Positions 18,873 through 27,425 of a stretch of 64,000 bases of DNA are shown in pieces; within the stretch, counting starts at the first letter, position 1; the number at the start of each line of letters is the position of its first letter. Location: NCBI RefSeq assembly GCF_900167095.1, contig NZ_FUXG01000005.1, positions 120,075-184,074 on the forward strand, given 5' to 3'. The notes beneath the pieces were generated by a model. That model made no database searches, was not told the origin of the DNA, and saw only the letters and a program-made list of their open reading frames with translations. The position numbers and the translations under genes are program-made. The stretch is from Oceanospirillum multiglobuliferum (GTDB lineage Bacteria > Pseudomonadota > Gammaproteobacteria > Pseudomonadales > Halomonadaceae).

Positions 18873-19451
18873 GTGGAAGCTTTACTCTTTTCGACTTTTT
18901 CAGTTGCTCTCGCCGAAATTGGTGATAAAACGCAGCTCCTTTCTTTTTTATTAATCTCTCGCTTTCGTAAGCCTTGGCCTATTATCTGGGGCATTTTAGT
19001 GGCAACTTTAGCCAATCATGCGGTTGCGGCTTGGCTGGGCGCGGTTGCAGCGGACTGGCTACAAGGTGAGTGGTTGGCATGGTTAGTCGGTGGTTCTTTT
19101 ATTGCAGTGGGCTTATGGATTCTCATCCCAGATAAGTTGGATGACAATGAAGAAAGCAGCTTTGAAAAATACGGTGCTTTTGTTGCGACTTTAATTCTGT
19201 TCTTTATTGCAGAGATTGGTGATAAAACACAGATCGCAACTGTAGTGTTGGGTGCCCAGTTTGACAGTTTGTTCTGGGTGGTCATGGGCACAACCATCGG
19301 GATGATGCTGGCCAATGTACCTGTTGTGGCGATTGGACATTTTGCAGTAGACAAATTACCGCTTAAATGGATTCGTTTAGGTGCTAGCAGTGTGTTCATT
19401 ATTCTAGGTGCATGGGTATTGATTTCAGGGCAGAACATCAGCATTAGCTGA
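18873..19451 (+). CDS. TMEM165/GDT1 family cation (Mn2+) exporter
   Basis: Inner-membrane protein of 192 residues with six helices in two repeats. Each repeat carries the family signature: A-E-I-G-D-K-T-Q near residues 14-21 and again near 112-119, whose acidic residues bind the cation. Bacterial members (MneA type) export Mn2+, and the manganese riboswitch in the leader supports that here. It starts with GTG at 18873; no strong Shine-Dalgarno sequence is visible. It is monocistronic, with a strong hairpin after the stop. Confidence 0.9.
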   Translation: MEALLFSTFSVALAEIGDKTQLLSFLLISRFRKPWPIIWGILVATLANHAVAAWLGAVAADWLQGEWLAWLVGGSFIAVGLWILIPDKLDDNEESSFEKYGAFVATLILFFIAEIGDKTQIATVVLGAQFDSLFWVVMGTTIGMMLANVPVVAIGHFAVDKLPLKWIRLGASSVFIILGAWVLISGQNISIS

Positions 19452-19462
19452 GGTTTATCATC

Positions 19463-19499
19463 TTTCTGTGCAGCACTGACTTATCAGTCTGCACAGAAA
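19463..19499. terminator. Long hairpin after the GDT1 gene
   Basis: TTTCTGTGCAG (19463-19473) pairs with CTGCACAGAAA (19489-19499), and the inner ACTGA/TCAGT extends the stem with a one-base bulge. No U-tract follows on the plus strand, so it is an atypical terminator or a 3'-end stabiliser. Confidence 0.6.
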
Positions 19500-19633
19500 A
19501 AGTGCAAATTTACCTTGGTTTTTCCAAGGCTTATGCCTACATTGTTTATCCACTGATCATGGTTAACATTTCAGTGGCACTCTATTAGCCAACAGAACAC
19601 TTAATACGTGGGCTAAATTACTGAGAAATAGGT

Positions 19634-20293
19634 ATGACTGAAAATAAAAATATTACAGCAATTGAAGCACTACAGCGCCTTAGGGCAGGCAATAAGCGTT
19701 TCACATCCGATGTGCGTAGTCTGGAATCTCTGCTCAGCCACACGCGTCGTACGGAATTAGCAGAAGATGGGCAGCGGCCTTGTGCTGTTATTTTAGGCTG
19801 TTCTGACTCTCGTGTACCCGCAGAGACGGTTTTTGACCAAGGCATTGGTGATCTATTCGTTATTCGGGTCGCAGGTAATATTGTTGCACCTTCACAAGTG
19901 GGCAGCATTGAATTTGCGGCGGAGCACTTTGGCGCTCGTTTAGTAGTTGTGCTAGGTCACTCTCATTGTGGTGCGATTGATGCAACCATTGATCAGCTTG
20001 AGAATCCTGGCAAATCAACCTCTATAGGTATTCAGTCGATTGTAGATCGAGTGCGTCCATCGGTGGAAACACTGCTGTCTGCTGGTTTGCATGGCTGTGA
20101 GCTTGCTCATGCGGCGGTAAGAGCTAATGTACGCTCTTCTGTTGATAAATTGCGTCATGGCTCTGCATTATTAGAACATCTGGTTGAGCAAGACGGTATG
20201 TTGATTGTTGGGGCAGAGTACAATTTGAGCTCTGGTGTTGTCGATTTCTTCGAAGGGTTGCCAGCTGGCTTCAAAGATACGGAGTCTATCTAG
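19634..20293 (+). CDS. Beta-class carbonic anhydrase
   Basis: Zinc enzyme interconverting CO2 and bicarbonate. The 219 residues show all zinc ligands and the Asp-Arg dyad: C-S-D-S-R (Cys near 56), and H-S-H-C-G (His and Cys near 115-118). The core phrase V-I-R-V-A-G-N-I-V is present. No signal peptide, so cytoplasmic. It is convergent with the RegA-like gene, with a terminator between. Confidence 0.95.
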   Translation: MTENKNITAIEALQRLRAGNKRFTSDVRSLESLLSHTRRTELAEDGQRPCAVILGCSDSRVPAETVFDQGIGDLFVIRVAGNIVAPSQVGSIEFAAEHFGARLVVVLGHSHCGAIDATIDQLENPGKSTSIGIQSIVDRVRPSVETLLSAGLHGCELAHAAVRANVRSSVDKLRHGSALLEHLVEQDGMLIVGAEYNLSSGVVDFFEGLPAGFKDTESI

Positions 20294-20300
20294 TATACCC

Positions 20301-20338
20301 AAGCCCAGTGTTTATTTATTCCACTGGGCTTTTCTTTT
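20301..20338 (+). terminator. Rho-independent terminator after carbonic anhydrase
   Basis: AAGCCCAGTG (20301-20310) and CACTGGGCTT (20322-20331) form a 10-bp stem followed by TTCTTTT. It separates the convergent carbonic anhydrase and RegA-like genes. Confidence 0.85.
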
Positions 20339-20344
20339 CAACGC

Positions 20345-20887
20345 TCACTCACGCACTGGACGTTTTTGTAGCTTGCGTTGTAGAGTTCTACGGTGCATAC
20401 CCAGCTGTCGAGCAGTGGCAGATATATTGCCGTCATTTTCCGTCAGCACTTTTTGAATATGCTCCCAGGTAAGCCGATTCACACTCATCGGCTTTTCTGC
20501 GATACCCTGTTCTGGGTTGGCTTCCTCTTTATTCAGCGCTGTTAGAATTTCGTCTGTATCGGCAGGCTTACAAAGGTAATTAATCGCGCCTAGCTTAATG
20601 GCCTCTACCGCAGTGGCAATGCTTGAATAGCCAGTTAAAATCACAACTTTGCACTCAGGTACAACCTCTAAGAGTTTTGGCAAAAAAATCAGTCCTGTTT
20701 CACCTTCCATCTTTAAATCAACAGTTGCAAATACGGGTTGATGCCGTTTCGCTAAAGGCAATGCCGCCTCAGCAGATTCTGCAACGATCACATTAAAACC
20801 TCTACGAGTTAATGAGCGGGCTAACACCTGAGTGAAAACAGGATCATCATCTACAACCAGAAAGTTATCGGGTGTTTTGCGCGTCAT
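20345..20887 (-). CDS. Redox response regulator, RegA/PrrA/ActR type
   Basis: A 180-residue regulator with an N-terminal receiver domain (acidic pair in V-V-D-D-D near 11-15, phospho-acceptor Asp in T-V-D-L-K-M near 57, Lys in C-K-P-A near 107) and a C-terminal Fis-like helix-turn-helix. The last contains G-N-I-S-A-T-A-R-Q-L-G-M-H-R-R-T-L-Q-R-K, nearly invariant in RegA/PrrA/ActR proteins. It lies 32 bases after its cognate kinase gene. Family members adjust respiration, carbon and nitrogen genes to redox state. AAGGAGTT precedes the ATG. Confidence 0.92.
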   Translation of the reverse strand: MTRKTPDNFLVVDDDPVFTQVLARSLTRRGFNVIVAESAEAALPLAKRHQPVFATVDLKMEGETGLIFLPKLLEVVPECKVVILTGYSSIATAVEAIKLGAINYLCKPADTDEILTALNKEEANPEQGIAEKPMSVNRLTWEHIQKVLTENDGNISATARQLGMHRRTLQRKLQKRPVRE

Positions 20888-20919
20888 TTTTAAACTCCTT
20901 AATCAACAGTATGTGTGGG

Positions 20920-22194
20920 TCATGCAACGGGAACTGAGTGATACAGCGGTAATTTGACCTCAGTAACGGTTCCACCCTCTTTTGGACTGTACAATTTCAC
21001 TGTTCCTTGAAAACGATTAATAGTGGCATGAGTTAGAAACAAACCAATACCCATGCCCTCTTCTTTTGTGGAAATAAAAGTCTCGCCAAGCTTAGCGGCA
21101 ACCTCTGGTGCAATACCTGCACCATAGTCTTTAATCTTTAACACCATATAATCAAGTTGCCAATCAAGCTTAATATCTACACGCTCAGGGCTGGCGTCTG
21201 CGGCATTGTTAAGCAGGTTTAGAAAAGCTTGCTCTAATGTTTGATCAACTCGAATACAGGGCATGGGTTGATGCATGGTGCAGTCCAACTGGTACTTTAC
21301 ATCAGGACGCAGAACCTTCCAGTAGTCGATAATAGGTTTTAAGAAGTCACATAAAGGCACAATATTTTCTTTCGATTGCTGCTCTTTATCGGCTTGCTTA
21401 ACCAGCTCCTGCAACTTGCTTTTACAGCGGTCTACCTGTTCTCTCATCAAGGCTAAATCTTCTTGCAGTAAAGGGTCATCAGGATATTCCCGTGATAGAT
21501 CCTTCAGCATCACCGCTAATGTCGATAAAGGTGTACCGAGCTCATGGGCAGTGCCTGCGGCCTGAGTGGCAACAGCAAGGATTTGTTCGTCGCGCATCAG
21601 TTTTTCACGCACTTCGCCAAGCATTTTCTCTCTATGCCGTAGGGTATGCGCCATTTTGAAAACGAAAGTGGTGATTAGCCCTGTTGAAAGTAAAAAGTTT
21701 AACCACATGCCCAGTAAGTGCAGGCTAATACCAGTATGACTGGCATGGCTCAGCTCTGGTACAGAGATATAAAACTGCATTAGAAAGGTGTAAGCACTTA
21801 ATACTGCCGCAGCAATGATCCAAGTGTAAATCCAAGGCAGCGTAGCCGCGCTAATTGTCAGTGGCACTAGGAAGTAGGAGACAAAAGGGTTGCTTGCGCC
21901 CCCTGAATAATAGAAAAAAAGCGCCAAGCCTATTACGTCAGCCAACAGATGAAACAAATACTCAGCATCAGTCACCGCATAGGGTTGACGTAAACGCCAC
22001 CATGTCAGCATGTTCAGTGCCGCCATCACAATAGTGATCACAATTAGCTGTACCGCCAACAGGTGAATTTGCAGTAGCTCAATACCGATAATGATAGCGG
22101 CTAAAAAGCCAGACCATGCAATGCCTCGTATCAGTGTTAAGCGTACGAGATTGCGGCCGGGGGTCGACAAAGGTAAGGGTTGGCTAATCGGCAT
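20920..22194 (-). CDS. Redox sensor histidine kinase, RegB/PrrB/ActS type
   Basis: A 424-residue membrane kinase with six N-terminal helices (to about residue 180), then dimerisation and ATPase domains. Family-specific features seen: the quinone-site motif G-G-A-S-N-P-F in the membrane domain, the H-box A-A-G-T-A-H-E-L-G-T-P-L-S-T with the phosphorylated His, and the conserved redox Cys just after it (Q-V-D-R-C-K). The ATPase has N-L-L-N-N-A-A-D-A and G-M-G-I-G-L-F. It senses quinone redox state and signals to the RegA-like partner downstream. The ribosome binding site is weak. Confidence 0.92.
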   Translation of the reverse strand: MPISQPLPLSTPGRNLVRLTLIRGIAWSGFLAAIIIGIELLQIHLLAVQLIVITIVMAALNMLTWWRLRQPYAVTDAEYLFHLLADVIGLALFFYYSGGASNPFVSYFLVPLTISAATLPWIYTWIIAAAVLSAYTFLMQFYISVPELSHASHTGISLHLLGMWLNFLLSTGLITTFVFKMAHTLRHREKMLGEVREKLMRDEQILAVATQAAGTAHELGTPLSTLAVMLKDLSREYPDDPLLQEDLALMREQVDRCKSKLQELVKQADKEQQSKENIVPLCDFLKPIIDYWKVLRPDVKYQLDCTMHQPMPCIRVDQTLEQAFLNLLNNAADASPERVDIKLDWQLDYMVLKIKDYGAGIAPEVAAKLGETFISTKEEGMGIGLFLTHATINRFQGTVKLYSPKEGGTVTEVKLPLYHSVPVA

Positions 22195-22222
22195 AAAATA
22201 GCATCATTTCGCGGTAGTACTT

Positions 22223-22453
22223 GTGCGTCAATCGCCAAGTGTAATAGTCGGAATTAGCATATTATGCCTGTTATTGGTGCTGAGCGGGAGAGGGTTGCCT
22301 GTAGCAGAATGTCGCAGTTATGACGAACAGCTCAAGCAGATACCGCTGGCTCAATCTGGGGCTTCTTCTGCGTACTGGTTATCATCGCTCTGTTTTTGGA
22401 AGGGGTTACGCAACAAGCCCAACAGCTGGTTAACTAAGGTAAAGTCACCTTGA
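22223..22453 (+). CDS. Possible small exported protein overlapping the selO tail
   Basis: A 76-codon frame from GTG 22223. Its first third looks like a signal peptide (I-S-I-L-C-L-L-L-V-L, ending near V-A-E-C), followed by R-S-Y-D-E-Q-L-K-Q-I. That pattern recalls small exported Cys-containing proteins of gammaproteobacteria. From 22318 onward it is antisense to the selO tail, so the later residues may be only a shadow. It has no clear ribosome binding site. It could be a shortened gene or chance. Confidence 0.25.
   Translation: MRQSPSVIVGISILCLLLVLSGRGLPVAECRSYDEQLKQIPLAQSGASSAYWLSSLCFWKGLRNKPNSWLTKVKSP
22318..22350 (-). other. In-frame continuation of selO beyond TGA
   Basis: Ten sense codons and a TAA follow the selO TGA in the same frame and encode A-S-G-I-C-L-S-C-S-S. 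The closing C-S-S matches the expected SelO terminus, where the Cys is the counterpart of selenocysteine in animal SelO. The TGA itself is eight residues upstream of that Cys, at the usual Trp position, so it is not the canonical Sec site. Confidence 0.75.
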
Positions 22454-23820
22454 TGTGCAGCTTTAATCGCCTCTTCAGCCATGTAGTTGCGCAGAATATA
22501 CACAGGGTTTACTTGCTGCATTTGAGTTTGTCTGGCTTGCTCTGAAACCTGTTCCAGTGTCAGCCGCGTTTGATATTGGTTAAGCCAATAAGTAAAAGCC
22601 TGAGGATGCTCAACCACTGCGCCTAGGCCGGTGTGTAAACCAGTTGAGGGCTGCTCACTTAGGTGACGGAAAAATAATGTGCCGTCTGTTTTTTGGCTTT
22701 TCAATAACACTAATAAATCATCAATCAACTGCTCGTCTTCAGTCTGCTCAAACTGTAAGCCCAAACGTTGGCGCATTAACTGTAAATAGTGGCTTTGGTA
22801 ACAAGGTTCAAACTCGGTCAATGCTTGTTCAAGCAGCGCTTTGGCCTCTAGTCCATGTTGGGCGACAAGTGGTACAAAACTTTGTGCTAAACAGTATAGA
22901 TTCCAGAGCATAACCTCGGGTTGACGTTTAAAGGCATATCTACCTTGATGGTCAGAGTGGTTGCTGACCTGTTCTGGTTGATACTGATCCATAAACATAA
23001 AGGGGCCGTAATCAAAAGTTTCGCCAATTAATGACATATTGTCGGTATTCATTACGCCATGAACAAAGCCGTAGGCTTGCCACAGAGCCACTAATCTGGC
23101 ATTGCGTCGGATCACCTCTTGCAACATGTCCAAGTAAGGGTTTGCCCGCTTCAATAGCATTGGGAAATAGCGTTTAAGGCAGTAGTCTGCTAAAAGTTTA
23201 AGGTCATCGAATTGCTGGCGATGATACAGGTGCTCAAAATGCCCAAAGCGAATATGGCATTCAGTAACGCGTAACATTGTCGCACAAGGCTCATTAAAGC
23301 CGTCTCGATAAGCTTGGGAGGCAGACCCCACTAAACAGAGTGCCTGTGTTGTAGGGATGTTTAAGCCCTTTAATGCAGCTCCCGCAAGATACTCTCGAAT
23401 ACTGGAGCGTAATACTGCGCGCCCATCTCCAAAACGAGAAAATGCTGTTTTACCTGCACCTTTTAAATGTAGGTCAAAGCGCTGTCCTTGCGGTGTGATC
23501 AACTCACCTAGCAACAGTCCTCTACCATCACCCAGTTGAGGGTTGTAAACACCGAACTGATGCCCTGCATACTTCATTGCTAAAGGCTGGCCTCCCGCTA
23601 ATAAACCTTGGCCTGAGCAGATCTGAATCAAGTCTTCTGGGTCTAGAGAGTAAGGGTTGATGCCTAGCTGTTTGGCCACTTCAATATTAATGCTGACGAG
23701 ATAGGGTGACTCTAAAGGCGTTGGTGCCACTTGTTGGTAAAAGTGCGAGGGTAGTTGGGCATAACTGTTCTCGATCACGCTATGGCTTAGAGGGTGAAGT
23801 GGAGCAGCAGTTTGGGGCAT
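22351..23820 (-). CDS. selO: Protein adenylyltransferase SelO (YdiU), C-terminally shortened by TGA
   Basis: Pseudokinase-fold enzyme that transfers AMP to Ser/Thr/Tyr of target proteins, linked to redox stress. The 489 residues contain the SelO core: G-D-G-R-G-L-L-L-G-E, L-K-G-A-G-K-T-A-F-S-R-F-G-D-G-R-A-V-L-R-S-S and G-V-M-N-T-D-N-M-S-L. The frame ends ...Y-A-E-E-A-P-D at TGA (22353-22351), yet reading on gives A-S-G-I-C-L-S-C-S-S and TAA (22320-22318). Homologues typically end in W plus a tail with C-S-S, so the TGA appears to replace the conserved Trp (TGG). The redox Cys near the end is lost unless the TGA is read through. No good ribosome binding site is seen. Confidence 0.93.
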   Translation of the reverse strand: MPQTAAPLHPLSHSVIENSYAQLPSHFYQQVAPTPLESPYLVSINIEVAKQLGINPYSLDPEDLIQICSGQGLLAGGQPLAMKYAGHQFGVYNPQLGDGRGLLLGELITPQGQRFDLHLKGAGKTAFSRFGDGRAVLRSSIREYLAGAALKGLNIPTTQALCLVGSASQAYRDGFNEPCATMLRVTECHIRFGHFEHLYHRQQFDDLKLLADYCLKRYFPMLLKRANPYLDMLQEVIRRNARLVALWQAYGFVHGVMNTDNMSLIGETFDYGPFMFMDQYQPEQVSNHSDHQGRYAFKRQPEVMLWNLYCLAQSFVPLVAQHGLEAKALLEQALTEFEPCYQSHYLQLMRQRLGLQFEQTEDEQLIDDLLVLLKSQKTDGTLFFRHLSEQPSTGLHTGLGAVVEHPQAFTYWLNQYQTRLTLEQVSEQARQTQMQQVNPVYILRNYMAEEAIKAAHQGDFTLVNQLLGLLRNPFQKQSDDNQYAEEAPD

Positions 23821-24088
23821 ACAGGTGGCTCAAAAAATTAATCGCAGTATTCTAGTAGGAATTACTATAGCCAAGACTTTGATCTATGTCATTCTTTGTT
23901 ACATTATGCGATCTTCAAACTGAAGAAGCCCTAATTAAGTCATTACTCGTCGCTTGATGCTCTAGTAGGTCGCATTTCTGCAAAAATACCCTACAAGCAC
24001 TATTACCTTGTTTGTCGAGATGGTTCTATAATTGCGCACCGCACAAAAGTGGTATCCCCAAACATAATAAAGATTAGAAGATAAAAAA

Positions 24089-25339
24089 ATGACAGAATTA
24101 CTGCATGTCGTGTTGATTGGCTTTGCCATATTGGCACTATTAGGCGTAGTGTTTGAAGAGGTTATTCATGTCAACAAAGCCAAAGTAACCCTATTTTTGG
24201 GTACGGTGTCTTGGTTGATTATGTTTATCTTCAGTCCTGACGAGGCGCATCTACTAACAGTTGAAGAGGGATTGTCAGAAAGTATTTCTGAAATTGCTCA
24301 ACTCTGGCTGTTCTTAGTAGCGGCCATGACATTTGTTGCTTACCTAAACAAAAAAGGTCTAATTCAAAACCTGATCTACCTATTTTTACCCAGTCGAATA
24401 TCAGAGCCTATGCTGCTATTTTTGACGGGTATTTTCTGCTTTGTATTCTCCTCCATCGCTGACAATATCACCGCGACTTTAGTGTCGTCGGCATTGATTC
24501 TGTCGCTGAATTTGGAAACCAAAAAGACGCTTCGCTTCGCGGCGTTAGTGGTGTTTGCGGTGAACTCAGGCGGTGTGGCATTGATCACGGGTGATGTTAC
24601 TACCCTGATGATCTTCTTGTCTGGGCATGTCGGAGTATTGCAACTGTTGTACTTATCTCTGCCTGCACTTTGTGGTGTCTTGGTCTTAACACTGATCTTA
24701 TCTTTCGGTTTAAAAGGCGAAGTTGTGATCAATAAACAGATGACGCCTATTCGCAAGGTTGACCTGTTTATTGGTGCCGTTTTCTTATGCACCATTTTAT
24801 TAACTATTGCATTTAATGCATTGTTCCATATACCGCCAATGCTGACTTTCTTGGCTGGTATGTCGCTGATGTTCTTGATTGCGCGTTTCTTCAATGATGA
24901 TGACGATGATCCAATTTTGGATTATGTACGCGTCATTGAGTTTGAAACCTTACTCTTCTTCTTAGGTATTTTGCTGCTTGTTGGCATGTTAAAAGAGATT
25001 GGTGTGCTGCACTCTATCGTCAGTCTATACGACATGATGCCACCTGTTCTGGCCAACTATCTGATGGGTATTCTATCTGCAGGTATTGATAACGTACCTT
25101 TAACCGCAGCGGTGTTGAAGTCTGGCATTCACATGGACACTCCAGAGTGGATGGGCTTAACCTATGCTGTGGGCGTTGGGGGCTCGCTGCTGATCATTGG
25201 TTCGGCAGCGGGTATCGTGATGATGAGTAAGCTAAGTGAACTCACCTTTGGTCGTTATGTGAGGTTTATTCTACCGTTGTTGGTGGCTTACAGCGTTGGT
25301 TATGCTGGTACTTACTTTATGGGGCATCTGCTGTTTTGA
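24089..25339 (+). CDS. nhaD: NhaD-type Na+/H+ antiporter
   Basis: Inner-membrane antiporter of 416 residues with about 12 hydrophobic helices, belonging to the ion transporter superfamily and expelling Na+ (or Li+) for protons. Recognisable stretches: the N-terminal F-E-E-V-I-H-V-N-K-A-K, the intramembrane polar S-S-I-A-D-N-I-T-A-T-L-V, N-S-G-G-V-A-L-I-T-G-D-V-T-T and, near the end, S-A-G-I-D-N-V-P-L-T-A-A. The acidic and polar residues in these helices are typical of NhaD. It fits a Na+-based energy economy with Na+-NQR. A sensor kinase follows 93 bases later in the same direction. Confidence 0.92.
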   Translation: MTELLHVVLIGFAILALLGVVFEEVIHVNKAKVTLFLGTVSWLIMFIFSPDEAHLLTVEEGLSESISEIAQLWLFLVAAMTFVAYLNKKGLIQNLIYLFLPSRISEPMLLFLTGIFCFVFSSIADNITATLVSSALILSLNLETKKTLRFAALVVFAVNSGGVALITGDVTTLMIFLSGHVGVLQLLYLSLPALCGVLVLTLILSFGLKGEVVINKQMTPIRKVDLFIGAVFLCTILLTIAFNALFHIPPMLTFLAGMSLMFLIARFFNDDDDDPILDYVRVIEFETLLFFLGILLLVGMLKEIGVLHSIVSLYDMMPPVLANYLMGILSAGIDNVPLTAAVLKSGIHMDTPEWMGLTYAVGVGGSLLIIGSAAGIVMMSKLSELTFGRYVRFILPLLVAYSVGYAGTYFMGHLLF

Positions 25340-25432
25340 TCTGTGTAGTTCAACCTATAGTCGAAGCTAAGTACTAGTTTAATATTGCTGTCAGGCTAAA
25401 CTCTGTATTTTAGTTAAGCAGTGAGGCAAAAA

Positions 25433-27040
25433 ATGCGACGCATCAATTTCGGGCTTCAAGCTCGTATGTTGTTGATTTTAGGATTATTTGCCACTGCAAT
25501 GACTCTAAGTATTGGCGCCATTGCGATTAAAGCAATGGCGCTGAATTTAGAAGATCAAATTGGCCAGCAAGCACTGAGTGTGGCACGGGTTGTAGCGGTG
25601 TTACCTCAGGTGCGTGCGGGTTTAGAGCAAAAAGACAGCCGTATTTTACAGCCACTTGCAGATCAATTGCGTGTCGAATCAGGTGCTCGCTTTATCGTGA
25701 TTGGCGATACTCAAGAGATTCGCTATGCTCACCCAATACCTGATCGTATTGGGCATAAAATGGTAGGGGGTGACAATAGTCGCGCACTTGCTGGGGAGGA
25801 GTATATCTCTAAAGCCGTTGGCAGCTTAGGGCCTTCGATTCGTGGTAAGGTGCCTGTCTATGGGACACAAGAGATTGATGGCAAACCACAAATTGTGGGT
25901 ATTGTTTCAGTCGGCTTTTTACTTGATCAAGTGCAAGCCAAAATTGACAACTATCAAAAAGAGTTATGGTGGCTGGCTCTGTTGGCACTTCTAGTTAGCC
26001 TAGTGCTGGCAGTATTGATCAGCGACTACTTCAAGCGCGCCATTTTTGGCTTTGAGCCACAACAGATCGCTCGTCTTTTTCAGGAACGTAATGCCACTAT
26101 TCAATCAGTGCGGGAAGGTATCATTGCGATCAACCAATCAGGCATTATCACCACCTGCAATCATGCCGCACTTGATATTTTCAGCTTGACCAATAGCGAT
26201 TCAATTATTGGTAAAAACATGCAAGAAATTCACCCTAATAGCGAGCTATTAACGGTGTTACAGACAGGCCAGCCCGCCTTAGACAAGGAAGACTTAATTG
26301 GAGGGCACCGTGTTATTGTCAACCGTATTCCCTTACTACAAGATGGGAAAGTGATTGGCGCAGTATCGAGTTTTAGGCGCAAAGATGAGCTTGACCAGCT
26401 AGCAGATCAGCTGAGTAAAATGCAGGCCTATGCCGATACTCTACGCAGCCAAGCTCATGAATATTCTAACAAGTTACACACTATCGCAGGGTTAATTCAA
26501 ATTGGAGCATCTGATCAGGCCATCGAGTTAATTGTTCAGGAAACTCAAGACCACCAAACTTTGCTACACCTGTTAATTGATGCGGTGCCAGACCCAATAT
26601 TATCGGGCTGTATTTTGGGTAAGTATAACCGTGCCCGAGAGCTGGGTTTGTTACTTGAGGTTGACCCCGAAAGCGAAATGGCTGATCTTCCCGAAACCTT
26701 ACCCCGAGAGCTGTTAGTCACCATCGTGGCTAATCTGATCGACAACGCAATGGATGCCAATATAGCCGTTCAGCGTAAATTGATTCGCTTAAGTATGACC
26801 GATATTGGTAATGACTTGATTTTTGAAGTTGAGGATGAGGGCAAAGGTATTGACCCTAATTTAGCCAGTCACTTGCTAGAAAAAGGTGTGAGCAGCAAAG
26901 GCGGAGACAAACACGGTTACGGTTTGCACTTGGTGTCCCAAGCTTTACAGCGGTTGCAGGGCCAGATTGTTTTTACACCACTGGCACAAGGCACTCGTGC
27001 CAGTGTTTACATTCCCAAGCAGTTGCAAAAGCACTCTTAG
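25433..27040 (+). CDS. CitA/DcuS-family sensor histidine kinase without adjacent regulator
   Basis: A 535-residue kinase. Order: membrane helix (about 12-34), periplasmic PAS-like sensor of the CitA/DcuS type (about 40-170, with A-R-F-I-V-I-G and G-L-L-L-like core), second helix (about 175-197), cytoplasmic PAS (about 210-310), then the SpoOB-like dimerisation motif S-Q-A-H-E-Y-S-N-K-L-H with the phosphorylated His, and an ATPase domain with N-L-I-D-N-A-M-D-A. Such kinases usually sense C4-dicarboxylates or citrate and are encoded with a CitB/DcuR regulator; none is next to it. ATG 25433 is chosen over GTG 25421 because GAGG lies 6 bases before it. Confidence 0.88.
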   Translation: MRRINFGLQARMLLILGLFATAMTLSIGAIAIKAMALNLEDQIGQQALSVARVVAVLPQVRAGLEQKDSRILQPLADQLRVESGARFIVIGDTQEIRYAHPIPDRIGHKMVGGDNSRALAGEEYISKAVGSLGPSIRGKVPVYGTQEIDGKPQIVGIVSVGFLLDQVQAKIDNYQKELWWLALLALLVSLVLAVLISDYFKRAIFGFEPQQIARLFQERNATIQSVREGIIAINQSGIITTCNHAALDIFSLTNSDSIIGKNMQEIHPNSELLTVLQTGQPALDKEDLIGGHRVIVNRIPLLQDGKVIGAVSSFRRKDELDQLADQLSKMQAYADTLRSQAHEYSNKLHTIAGLIQIGASDQAIELIVQETQDHQTLLHLLIDAVPDPILSGCILGKYNRARELGLLLEVDPESEMADLPETLPRELLVTIVANLIDNAMDANIAVQRKLIRLSMTDIGNDLIFEVEDEGKGIDPNLASHLLEKGVSSKGGDKHGYGLHLVSQALQRLQGQIVFTPLAQGTRASVYIPKQLQKHS

Positions 27041-27058
27041 AGGCGTGTGCTTTAACTT

Positions 27059-27346
27059 TCAATCATTGCGGTAAATAGTTTCTATCAGGTGATAGCCAAA
27101 CTTAGTCTGAATTGGGCCATGCACGGTCAATACAGGTTTGGTGAATACGACAGTGTCGAACTGTTTTACCATCATACCTTTACGGAACTCGCCTAAATCG
27201 CCACCTTTCTTGCCAGATGGGCAGATAGAAAACTGCTTCGCCAGTTTGCCAAAATCACCACCAATGGCGATACGCTTCTTGATGCGCTCAGCTTCTTCGC
27301 GGGTTTTAACCAAAATGTGTCGTGCACACGCGGTAGGGGTCGCCAT
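27059..27346 (-). CDS. Parvulin-type peptidyl-prolyl isomerase (PpiC-like)
   Basis: A single-domain 95-residue rotamase, the same size as E. coli PpiC. Motifs seen: A-R-H-I-L-V-K at the start, [21 protein letters not shown] and F-G-Y-H-L-I at the end. It accelerates cis-trans isomerisation of prolyl bonds in the cytoplasm; there is no signal peptide. The frame opens further upstream, but the start at 27346 has AGGAGA at the right distance and matches PpiC. It is convergent with the kinase gene. Confidence 0.95.
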   Translation of the reverse strand: MATPTACARHILVKTREEAERIKKRIAIGGDFGKLAKQFSICPSGKKGGDLGEFRKGMMVKQFDTVVFTKPVLTVHGPIQTKFGYHLIETIYRND

Positions 27347-27425
27347 AGTTGTCTCCTGAGTTGGCAAAAAGAGCGCCACAATATAGCGCCCGATCTATTG
27401 TTGCAACTGTTGTCACTTGTGAGGT

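Noticed and set aside
22351..22353. Selenocysteine codon in selO
   Set aside because: The TGA is not at the Sec position of SelO; that position is TGT (Cys) further on. No convincing SECIS-like structure could be shown by eye.
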